A stretch of 64,000 nt of DNA, from positions 220,530 through 284,529 of the forward strand of contig JAFGAR010000028.1 in the NCBI GenBank assembly GCA_016933575.1. The letters run 5' to 3'. Positions within the stretch are counted from its first letter, which is position 1; every line of letters begins with the position of its first letter. Below the pieces are notes generated by a model. The model did no database searches. It worked only from the letters and a program-made list of their open reading frames with translations, and was not told the origin of the DNA. The translations under genes and the position numbers were made by a program. This document shows, piece by piece, positions 26,002 through 34,726 of this stretch. The DNA comes from Candidatus Thorarchaeota archaeon. Lineage in GTDB: Archaea > Asgardarchaeota > Thorarchaeia > Thorarchaeales > Thorarchaeaceae.

Positions 26002-26523
26002 ATGCCAAACTACCTTAATGACCTGCCTTCAGGACCAAATCCACCAAGTGAAATCTATGTAATAGTAGAATTAACAAGAGCTAGTAAGAATAAATACGAA
26101 TATGATAGTGAGAAGAATGTATTCAAACTAGATAGAGTTCTCTACACATTTGCTCCCTTTGACTACGGATTCATACCTCGAACTCTTGACCAAGATGGCG
26201 ATCCACTTGATGTAGTCCTTTTAATTTCAGAACCCACCTTTACAGGATGCCTTGTGAAAGCGAGACCAATTGGTGTGATGGAGATGGATGATTCAGGCCA
26301 TATTGATGATAAGATAATTGCAGTTCCAATGAATGAGCCATATTACCGTGATGTCAAGAATCTCATGGATCTCCCTCGAAGTAGAATAGACGAACTCAAA
26401 CACTTCTATGCGACCTATAAGATTCAAGAAGGTGGACATACAGAGATAAAGGAATTCAGAGAATTAGGAGATGCGTACACGACAATAAATCGGTGTATCG
26501 CAGATTATGAGAAACAGGACTGA
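26002..26523 (+). CDS. ppa: Inorganic pyrophosphatase, class I
   Basis: KNKYEYD, FDYGFIPRTLDQDGDPLDVVLLI, DDKIIAVP, HFYATYKI. Confidence 0.9.
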   Translation: MPNYLNDLPSGPNPPSEIYVIVELTRASKNKYEYDSEKNVFKLDRVLYTFAPFDYGFIPRTLDQDGDPLDVVLLISEPTFTGCLVKARPIGVMEMDDSGHIDDKIIAVPMNEPYYRDVKNLMDLPRSRIDELKHFYATYKIQEGGHTEIKEFRELGDAYTTINRCIADYEKQD

Positions 26524-26602
26524 TGCTCGAAGCAGCCGGACCAAAACTGTCTAAAGAGCTTTCAAAATTCCTTGGAGAACCAATTTGAATGAGTGATTTC
26601 AC

Positions 26603-27256
26603 ATGACTATGAAGATTAAATGCAGGGCAGTAATTTTTGATTTCGATGGAACATTAGCAGATAGCATGCCCTTCTTAGAGAGTATTGGCGTAGAGGTCAT
26701 GATGAAGTACTTCAAGGTCTCAAGACAAGAAGCCACTGAGTGCTATAGGTCCACAACAGGTCTACCATATGAACATCAGATTAAGATGAACTTTCCAAAT
26801 CACTCGAAAAATGTAGAAGCAATTGAAGAGTTCGAGAAGATGAAGATAGAGCGTATCTTCGAGCAGCAGTTATTTCCGGATGCAATAGACACAGTCAAAG
26901 AACTGAATGCAAGAGGACTTGACATCTTTGTTTCTTCATCTACTTTCCAACCCACGATTGAGGAGTATTTCAGACGACGAGGCATTCTGGAATTATTCAG
27001 AGGCATACTAGGGTATAGACCGGGATTTGAGAAGGGAGCAGACCATTTCCGTCACATCGAAAAGGAATACAATGTGCCATTCAAGGATATGGTATTTGTA
27101 GGTGACTCATTGAAAGACTATGAACGTTCGAAGGGATTCTGTAAATTCATTGCACTTAGTAGGATGTTCACTCTAGAGGATTTCGAGAAACTGGGGTATA
27201 AGGGACCTGTTGTCTTTCAACTATCAGAAATTCCAAGCAACCTTCAAACAGGATAA
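26603..27256 (+). CDS. HAD-superfamily hydrolase
   Basis: AVIFDFDGTLADS motif I; SSSTFQP motif II; FVGDSLKDYE motif IV. Confidence 0.85.
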   Translation: MTMKIKCRAVIFDFDGTLADSMPFLESIGVEVMMKYFKVSRQEATECYRSTTGLPYEHQIKMNFPNHSKNVEAIEEFEKMKIERIFEQQLFPDAIDTVKELNARGLDIFVSSSTFQPTIEEYFRRRGILELFRGILGYRPGFEKGADHFRHIEKEYNVPFKDMVFVGDSLKDYERSKGFCKFIALSRMFTLEDFEKLGYKGPVVFQLSEIPSNLQTG

Positions 27257-27370
27257 TTTAGGAAACTTATCTCAGAGCATCTAGATTGCTTCATTGCCTT
27301 ATATTTCTTGGAACAGAGGGTTTTTCTTCATAAGCACCAATGATAGCTAGAATAATTTGGAGTCAGGCGG

Positions 27371-28231
27371 ATGATGCATTCCAAAGGAGTAATCCTTGGT
27401 GCTATGATTTTCCTCGCTGCAGTTGTTTCTTCACTATCACATGCACCAGCGGTTAGTGCAGACATGATTATCATGACGAGTTTGTATGAGGGATCATCTA
27501 TCCATAATGGTACTCATGTTTACATGCCTGAAGCCAATGTGAGTATTTTCATAAAGAACCAAGGTTCTATTTTCACAAATCTGCAAGCTGAATTTCAACT
27601 AGTGACGAACACGACTCAGAATGTAACTCTCGGATTTGTCCTTCCGCGAATATCAAGTTACACAGTTAATGGTCCGTCAAATCTCACAATAAGTGCAAAT
27701 AGCACAGAGAGGTATTATACCGTCATGCAATGGGATGATCTGGTTTCAAGTCAAGGCTTTTCTACTGAGTGCATTGATATCTATGGAACATGGCTAGAGC
27801 AAGCAGAATTCGCTATCTTTAATCTAGAGATGGAAGCTGATCATACAGTTGTATTGACTGTTGTTTCGGATACAGAAATAACGCCTGAATATGCACATGT
27901 ATTTGAGTATTCATACACAATAGCCAGTGCGCGAACATTTGAAAATGATACGCATGAAGTAGTCCATATAGAAGTGCTTGAGAACGAACCATTCCTAAAT
28001 GTAACATTCAGTCCACAAAACTATCTCACGCTATCTAAGGAAGATATTCGATCTAATGCTCGTTGGGAGTTCGACGTATCAGATTTCAGTACTGATACTG
28101 TATCAATGTGGGCTACCATTAGAGAGTATCAACCTTGGGGATTAGGACCAAGAAACCTATCCTGGCTAATTTTTCCTGCTGTTGGTATTGTAGTAATTAT
28201 CACAGCATTGGCAATAAAGAAATGGAGATAA
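27371..28231 (+). CDS. Secreted protein with C-terminal TM anchor
   Basis: Signal peptide, N-glycosylation-rich body, TM WLIFPAVGIVVIITALAIKKWR. Confidence 0.65.
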   Translation: MMHSKGVILGAMIFLAAVVSSLSHAPAVSADMIIMTSLYEGSSIHNGTHVYMPEANVSIFIKNQGSIFTNLQAEFQLVTNTTQNVTLGFVLPRISSYTVNGPSNLTISANSTERYYTVMQWDDLVSSQGFSTECIDIYGTWLEQAEFAIFNLEMEADHTVVLTVVSDTEITPEYAHVFEYSYTIASARTFENDTHEVVHIEVLENEPFLNVTFSPQNYLTLSKEDIRSNARWEFDVSDFSTDTVSMWATIREYQPWGLGPRNLSWLIFPAVGIVVIITALAIKKWR

Positions 28232-28323
28232 TAACTCTAGAAATTGCACTTGGTGTAGTCACTATCTCGATTTTCTAGTATGAATACTATCATTCTTTGA
28301 TGAAATCAATGCAATTAAACGAG

Positions 28324-29292
28324 CTAACTAGCCTCAGCTGTAACTGCAGTAGCAGGACCTTGCCCCTTCACCTTATTCATCTGCTCAAGTATCTGTCGAA
28401 TGTGAGGTACATATTCTTCAGGTACAGTCACCAGATTCTCTTCAGGGCGTTCTTCCAATACATAAAGTATTTTTTCAAGAGTGTGCTTCTTCATCTGTCT
28501 GCACACTGCACCTTCGAAAATGGGAATGATCTTTTTGTCAGGATGGTTCTTCTGGAGCTGCTGAATCATACCCATCTCAGTAGCAATTAGAATGACCTTA
28601 GACTTGGTCTCTGCTACGGTCTTCGCCATCATACCCGTCGAGCCAATCATGTCTGCAGCCGTTTGGACCTCAAGTGGACACTCTGGATGCGCGATTGCAA
28701 GTGAGTTGGGATATTTTGCTTTCAGCTCCTTCAACATGTCAGTGTCGAATTTGTCATGGACATAGCAGTGACCTTCCTCATCAAGATCGATAATCTCCAC
28801 ATTGGTATGAGTACGAACATAATCAGCAAGATTTGCGTCTGGCCCAAAGATTACTCGATTCACGCCGAGCGATTCTACGACTTCTACAGCACTTCCAGAT
28901 GTACAGATGTAATCAGCCTCTGATTTCGCTGCAGCTGTAGTATTGACGTAGACTACGACAGGGACTCCAGGATATTCTTTTTTCTTAGCACATATCTTCT
29001 CAGCATCAAGATAGGCAGCAAGAGGACAGAGTGCTCGGGGATCTGGAATATAGACAGGAACTTCAGGCGAGAGTATCGCTGCCATCTCAGCCATAAATTT
29101 GACACCTGCAAAGATAATCATTTCATAACCATTAGGTTCAGCAGATTTCCTTGCCAATTGTAGAGAATCACCTACGAAGTCTGCAATCTCCTGAATGTCT
29201 ATGGTCTGATAATTGTGAGCGAGGATGAGAGCTTTCTTCTCTTTCTTTAATCGAAGTATTTTCTTCTGAAGCTCGCTGAAGTTTTGGGTCAC
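28324..29292 (-). CDS. nadA: Quinolinate synthase
   Basis: LAHNYQ, DSLQLA, FAGVKFMAE, three cluster Cys contexts (RALCPLA, AHPECP, GAVCRQMKKH). Confidence 0.93.
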   Translation of the reverse strand: MTQNFSELQKKILRLKKEKKALILAHNYQTIDIQEIADFVGDSLQLARKSAEPNGYEMIIFAGVKFMAEMAAILSPEVPVYIPDPRALCPLAAYLDAEKICAKKKEYPGVPVVVYVNTTAAAKSEADYICTSGSAVEVVESLGVNRVIFGPDANLADYVRTHTNVEIIDLDEEGHCYVHDKFDTDMLKELKAKYPNSLAIAHPECPLEVQTAADMIGSTGMMAKTVAETKSKVILIATEMGMIQQLQKNHPDKKIIPIFEGAVCRQMKKHTLEKILYVLEERPEENLVTVPEEYVPHIRQILEQMNKVKGQGPATAVTAEAS

Positions 29293-29456
29293 TATTCACA
29301 CCTGCTCAAACGTCGAAAATACTACTTTTAATGAAAGCTTAATCGGCAAATAGCGACTTCCGTTCAAAGCGATGGCAACTTTTGCCGTATTCACAGGCGG
29401 GTCATTTAAGTGGCCTAATAGTTTTTGAACACCATCTCAAATCAAAGGAGATACCA

Positions 29457-30509
29457 ATGACGAGAATAGGGGTTATGTCTGGTCAAGAGGCAGGTATGCT
29501 TGAAGATGCGCGAAGCATTGTAGATACTCTGAAGGCAAATGGTACCGACTATGTCATTGATGATAAGCTAGCTGATACCCTAGGTCAAAAAGGTATTCCA
29601 GTAAAAAAAATGGATGTAGAAATCCTTGCCATTGTTGGATCAGACAGATTCCTTCTCAAGACTCTCCTTGAACTTGGACAGACAGATATTCCTATTCTCC
29701 CAGTGGCATCAAAAGGACAGCCAGATTTCCTATTTGATGTACTAGTGAATAATTTTGAAACTGTGATTGATGACTTGATGGAAGGACATTGGACACGTGA
29801 AGAAAAGACTAGACTTGTCGCAGAGATATCAGGGAAAGATACTCCCCCTCTTCTGAATGATATTGGAATATTTGCTAGACGTAGTGCTACTCTAATACGA
29901 TACTCGCTCCTTATCGATGGTGAGCATTTTTGGAAAGATGGAAGCGATGGTCTTATTGTTGCAACTCCTACCGGAAGCACTGCATATTCTCTAAGTGTTG
30001 GAGGTCCTATTGTTCTCAATTCTGCACCGGTCTTCTCAATAATACCAGTGAATAGTGTTAATCCTTCAAGAAGACCTCTAGTTGTACCTGAAGATCTGAT
30101 ATTAGAGATTCAGGAACTAACCAGTTCTGTAGCAATAGAAGCAGTGTTAGATGGGCAGATAAGAAAGAAGATAGATAGCAAGCCAATTAAAATCCGCAAG
30201 GCAGATCAAAGTGCGGTCTTCGTAAAATTTGAACTTGAGCGAGTCGCTGCATTGAGAGGGAAATTGCTAAAGAAATCTGAAACCTCAGAGGACCAAGCTT
30301 ACGAACTGCCGCCAAGTGCTAAACTTGTATTGAAAGTTCTTGAATATCAGGAACAACTAAGCCAAAAGGAAATAATAGAGGAAACTATGCTGCCTGCTCG
30401 AACTGTACGCTATGCACTATCTCTCTTGATGAGCGAAGGACTCGTTATTAAACGTCTATCCTTAAGAGATAGTCGCCAGGGTATCTACCAAGTTAAAAAG
30501 AAGACATGA
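29457..30509 (+). CDS. NAD-kinase-fold protein with degenerate GGDGT motif fused to C-terminal wHTH
   Basis: DGLIVATPTGSTAYSLSVGGPIV (NADK signature) retained; GGDGTFL position reads VGSDRFL; C-term SAKLVLKVLEYQEQLSQKEIIEETMLPARTVRYALSLLMSEGLVIKR is wHTH; ATG 29457 with AAAGGAGAT RBS. Confidence 0.8.
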   Translation: MTRIGVMSGQEAGMLEDARSIVDTLKANGTDYVIDDKLADTLGQKGIPVKKMDVEILAIVGSDRFLLKTLLELGQTDIPILPVASKGQPDFLFDVLVNNFETVIDDLMEGHWTREEKTRLVAEISGKDTPPLLNDIGIFARRSATLIRYSLLIDGEHFWKDGSDGLIVATPTGSTAYSLSVGGPIVLNSAPVFSIIPVNSVNPSRRPLVVPEDLILEIQELTSSVAIEAVLDGQIRKKIDSKPIKIRKADQSAVFVKFELERVAALRGKLLKKSETSEDQAYELPPSAKLVLKVLEYQEQLSQKEIIEETMLPARTVRYALSLLMSEGLVIKRLSLRDSRQGIYQVKKKT

Positions 30510-30539
30510 GTCATAATAACAGCTTACGCTAATAAAGGA

Positions 30540-32678
30540 GTGAATGTATTGAAAGGACCCCCAAAAACGAAACATAAGGAAATCAAAGATATCTTTGACA
30601 AAGCATCCGAAGATTTGAAGAATTTATCCAAGGGAAAGAAGATATCTGCGGGAGAAGGTCCTTTTGGAGAATCACAAGAATACATCATCTTTGAGTTGGC
30701 CAAGGCAACAAATCAATCGACTGAGAATCTAGCTATTGCTTCAATAGCCAATGACCTGCTCCTAGAAATCTATAGAGATATTCGAGATGAACCCAAACCT
30801 GAGGATATTATTTCTGCAATGAACCTGTGTCTCTATGGTTTGATCTTTGGTAACTACGACGAGGAAGATTTCCGATATGTCTACAGATATTCACTGAGAT
30901 ATGTAAGAAATCAAGCTCCAATAGAGAAGTGGTTACGAAAAGCTTTGCTCTTCTTAGCAGCGGTCAATAATGACGGGTTATCCGATATTCTCAAAGAGGC
31001 CCGTTTCTGGATTCAATTCCTCGGAGCGCCGCTATTTGGTACAGCGTCATTTGTTGAGCCAGGCTCCGAACTCGGATTCGATATCCAATCAATAGTGGAC
31101 TCAGAAGAATATCGGCTTGTTGATGCAGTAACTCGACATCCACAGTACCTCAAAGAAGCAATACAGAATAGGTCATTCTTTGATGCATATCAGGCTTTAG
31201 AAGAATGGGCACCTGATGTGATTCTCCAGCAACTCCTAAAAACCAAAAGAGAAGAAGTATACAGTAAGGGACAGGATGATATCACTCCTGCTATGTCAGT
31301 AGAAGATGCAGTCAAATCAATGACCAAGGTATTTGAAAAAGAAGAATTCAGAACCAGCAAACAGACAGTCCTTCCAGTGAAACTACAAGAACTCTCGAAA
31401 CCACCACCGGGAGAAGCTGTTGATCCTGTCATTTTCGAACTCATACCTCAAAAGCTCAGAATGGGATTGCTACCAGCTGTAGCTTATTCAACGAAGACTA
31501 AACAGATCGAGATCATCTTTCTTGGAGGACCTCGAATAGGAAGAAGCGGGATTCTGATCAAAACAGACACGAGCGGCATATTGCTTGACTTTGGGCTCTC
31601 CGTTGCAAATCATCGAATTCCTGAATGGGTTCCCGAACTTGAGATGGTCGATACTATCTTGATAAGTCATGCACATCTTGATCATGTCGGTGGACTTCCG
31701 GTTCTGTACGAAGATTTCGTAGGAAAATGGTGCTCTGTGGGGCCAACTGGAGGAATCACAAAAGTCCTACTTGACGATGCTTTGAAAGTGGGTACTCCTT
31801 TTCCTCCGCGAAAACACAATCCTCTTGATCTCATTTCGAGATACAACGAAACCAATATACAGAAAGTGATGAAGAATCATGTCAAGCTTGAGTATGGAAT
31901 AAGCAGTGAGGTAGGACCGGGGATTGTGGTCACTCCCATTGATGCATGTCATATTCCAGGTAGTGCAGTCTATTCTATTGACATAGAAGGCGTTAAAATC
32001 CTATACACAGGTGATTTCAATATCGATAAGTCAATCTTGTTCTCTGGAGCAAATCTACCAACAGATGCAGACTATGTCATCTTTGATGGAACATACTATG
32101 GCAGAGAGGACTTCAATAGAGAAAAAGTTGCAGACCGATTGAGTAAGACCATTGCAACACATGGTCCCATTGTCATCCCAAGCTTTGCGGTGGGAAGATC
32201 GCAAGAGATCCTGATGATACTAGATGAGCTTGGGATAACTAAGAATAGGAATGTTATGGTCACCGGTATGGCTGAACAGGTCACCAAATTAGTGGGGGTC
32301 TCTGGAAACTGGGACAGCATGAAGAAGAATCAGATTCATCTTGAAGATGATGATGTTCTAGTAGCAGGAGGCGGGATGATGAGTGGAGGGCTTGCAAGAC
32401 AGCACTTCAATGAACAGCGAGACAATCCAAAAGCTGCGATCATTCTGTGTGGGTATCTAGCACCAAGAACATCGGGATGGAATCTTCTCCATGGATATGA
32501 ACCTCATGAGTGTGCTGTTGAATATGCTAGACTAAGCGCACATTCATCCTCATCAAATTTGGAGGCATATGTCGATTCTTGCAAAGGAAAACGCTACATG
32601 GTCCATACGCCAGTCTTTTCTCAACCAAAGGGAATTACTATTCCAGATTATAAAGAGAGAGTTGTTATACAAACTTGA
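30540..32678 (+). CDS. Beta-CASP metallo-beta-lactamase (CPSF-like) with ~300-aa uncharacterised N-terminal domain
   Basis: ILISHAHLDHVGGLP, ILYTGDFN, DGTYYGR, IPSFAVGRSQE, SAHSSSSNLEAYV; N-terminal 300 aa without visible KH motif. Confidence 0.85.
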   Translation: MNVLKGPPKTKHKEIKDIFDKASEDLKNLSKGKKISAGEGPFGESQEYIIFELAKATNQSTENLAIASIANDLLLEIYRDIRDEPKPEDIISAMNLCLYGLIFGNYDEEDFRYVYRYSLRYVRNQAPIEKWLRKALLFLAAVNNDGLSDILKEARFWIQFLGAPLFGTASFVEPGSELGFDIQSIVDSEEYRLVDAVTRHPQYLKEAIQNRSFFDAYQALEEWAPDVILQQLLKTKREEVYSKGQDDITPAMSVEDAVKSMTKVFEKEEFRTSKQTVLPVKLQELSKPPPGEAVDPVIFELIPQKLRMGLLPAVAYSTKTKQIEIIFLGGPRIGRSGILIKTDTSGILLDFGLSVANHRIPEWVPELEMVDTILISHAHLDHVGGLPVLYEDFVGKWCSVGPTGGITKVLLDDALKVGTPFPPRKHNPLDLISRYNETNIQKVMKNHVKLEYGISSEVGPGIVVTPIDACHIPGSAVYSIDIEGVKILYTGDFNIDKSILFSGANLPTDADYVIFDGTYYGREDFNREKVADRLSKTIATHGPIVIPSFAVGRSQEILMILDELGITKNRNVMVTGMAEQVTKLVGVSGNWDSMKKNQIHLEDDDVLVAGGGMMSGGLARQHFNEQRDNPKAAIILCGYLAPRTSGWNLLHGYEPHECAVEYARLSAHSSSSNLEAYVDSCKGKRYMVHTPVFSQPKGITIPDYKERVVIQT

Positions 32679-32690
32679 TTCAAGATTGGA

Positions 32691-34643
32691 TTAGGATACT
32701 ATTTGGAGTACGCCATCTAGGACCAATTTTGTTGCAACAAATTTCATTGCAGGAAGACTGACATTAAGTTTCCTCACAACATCCTCCAGTGAGGTCAATC
32801 CATCACACAAGTCAACAAATTTTAAAACAACCGGTCCATAGGCTTTCTCGGTCTCTTCATCCACACGACCAATCTTCTTGAGATAGCTCGTAGGTCCAAT
32901 CTCGACTTTGAAATCAATCCAACCGTAAAAGTTTAGGATCTGAAGGCTTCCAATCACAGTTTCACGAGGAAGATCAAGACTACGTACTAGACCACCAACA
33001 GTATCGTTCTGTTCAATTGCGCTCTGAACTTCTACAACTGCAGACCCAACTTTTCGATTATTGAATGGCAATGGTCTGCCAGCCTCACGCGCACGAACAA
33101 TATAGTCAAGACTAACAGGGCGTAGAGGTACCTTTGATAGGACATCAAAGATGGACGACTCAAAGATGGACTGGTCTCCATTCCAGGTCTCCCAAACATC
33201 ATCAAACTGGTGTTCAATATCGATAAGCAGTGAATTCAAGATACTGCGTTGTTCTTTTTCCTCGCTGTCATTAGTCACAATCAGAGCCATCACGAGATGC
33301 TTGGATTTCTCAACCATAACGAGATTTCCTTCATGTTCGATGGTCTCCAGCGCATTTGTTGAGATGCCATCAGTCTCTCTACCATCGATGCCACCAAAGG
33401 AGTCGAGTGCGGAGATAAGAGATGCAATAGCATTCTTGTCAATCTCCTCATCAGAATAATTGAGGTGATATACGACCTCTGGGAGACCTTCTTTTGTAAC
33501 AATAAGCATTAGATGAAGGACCTCAGAATGCTCAGGTACGACTTCAGCTACAAGACCAGCATCAGTGGACACCACAGTATCAGTGGTCGGATTGGTCTTG
33601 GTAGTTGTCTGTTTTGTTCCTTGTGCCATCTCTGTCGATGTGCTTCCGGGTTTTAGTCCTGTGGGATCGTACGGTACATCTTCAAAACCAGTCTCTTGAG
33701 CCTGAGCTTGTTTCTCGGCTGTTCCGGGTTGCCCCATCTCCTCGGTACCCCTTCGGACTGTGATCATCTCACTAATAGGTAGGTCAGGAAGAGTGACTCC
33801 AACGGTCTTTGCAGCAACTTCAAGCATTAACCTGATGAACTCTTCACGACGGGTCTTATCTGTTGCAACCATCTGGAACGTTGGTGCTCCAAGCAGTCGT
33901 TTGATCTTCTCTGCCTTCATCGACTCAGGAAGGTCCTGTTTGTTCGCAATAATGAAGAGGGGTACTGCTGGTGCTTCTTTCTTGATATTTCGTAAGAGGG
34001 ATTTGGTCTGCATGACATTTCTGAAGCTTGAATCAGTGACCAAGAAGATAACGTCAGTCCCAGAGAAGTAGAAACTCCAGAGATCTTGAAAAACAGCCTG
34101 TCCAGCGAAGTCCCAGATTGTTACAAGAAAAGTGCCGAACTGTATCGTTTCAGACGAGTCTACGGCCACATTGATGGTGGGAGTGTATCCGCCGGGGGCT
34201 GGTTCTTTACCGAATAATAGACGTAGCAGAGTAGACTTGCCAACACCACCAGAGCCTACAAAGGATATCTTGAACCTTGTGAAGATGAGCTCTCCAAGGA
34301 TGTCGTCAAGATTGTCGCGAATGTACCCAATACTGTTACCACGTAAAGCAATGGAGATTCTTGCAGCACCTTCGCGTACACGATGCTGTATGACTCGGTC
34401 CTCATCACGACCATCAGTGACAAAGAGAAGTAGCATCTCACCATCCACTTCAGCATGAAAGACCTTGTGTTTTTCAGCGACAAAGACAGGTATATCAGAA
34501 GCAAGACCTTCAGTAGTAGTAAGGTCTCGATAGCCTGCAAGGAAATCACTGATGTCATGTTCAAGAAAGTCGATCTTCCAGAACCTAGTTCGCACTACAA
34601 CGTTGCCATCATCTTTGCCAATCAGCAATACGTTGTGAATCAT
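32691..34643 (-). CDS. Longin-like / Arf-Rab-like GTPase / longin-like / wHTH multidomain protein
   Basis: G1 GSGGVGKST, G3 WDFAGQ, G4 NKQD; flanking longin-like segments MIHNVLLIGKDDGNVVV.. and HLMLIVTKEGLPEVVYHLNY..; C-terminal helical HTH-like tail. Confidence 0.8.
   Translation of the reverse strand: MIHNVLLIGKDDGNVVVRTRFWKIDFLEHDISDFLAGYRDLTTTEGLASDIPVFVAEKHKVFHAEVDGEMLLLFVTDGRDEDRVIQHRVREGAARISIALRGNSIGYIRDNLDDILGELIFTRFKISFVGSGGVGKSTLLRLLFGKEPAPGGYTPTINVAVDSSETIQFGTFLVTIWDFAGQAVFQDLWSFYFSGTDVIFLVTDSSFRNVMQTKSLLRNIKKEAPAVPLFIIANKQDLPESMKAEKIKRLLGAPTFQMVATDKTRREEFIRLMLEVAAKTVGVTLPDLPISEMITVRRGTEEMGQPGTAEKQAQAQETGFEDVPYDPTGLKPGSTSTEMAQGTKQTTTKTNPTTDTVVSTDAGLVAEVVPEHSEVLHLMLIVTKEGLPEVVYHLNYSDEEIDKNAIASLISALDSFGGIDGRETDGISTNALETIEHEGNLVMVEKSKHLVMALIVTNDSEEKEQRSILNSLLIDIEHQFDDVWETWNGDQSIFESSIFDVLSKVPLRPVSLDYIVRAREAGRPLPFNNRKVGSAVVEVQSAIEQNDTVGGLVRSLDLPRETVIGSLQILNFYGWIDFKVEIGPTSYLKKIGRVDEETEKAYGPVVLKFVDLCDGLTSLEDVVRKLNVSLPAMKFVATKLVLDGVLQIVS
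33790..34277 (-). other. Arf/Rab-like GTPase domain
   Basis: aa ~123-285 of the 650-aa protein, G1-G4 motifs intact. Confidence 0.85.
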
Positions 34644-34726
34644 CTATTTCTCACGCTCTATGTTCAAGAATTCCTCATTATTCTAGGTTATCTATCTTTC
34701 TCGCTCGTTTCAAGCTTATTATGTTA

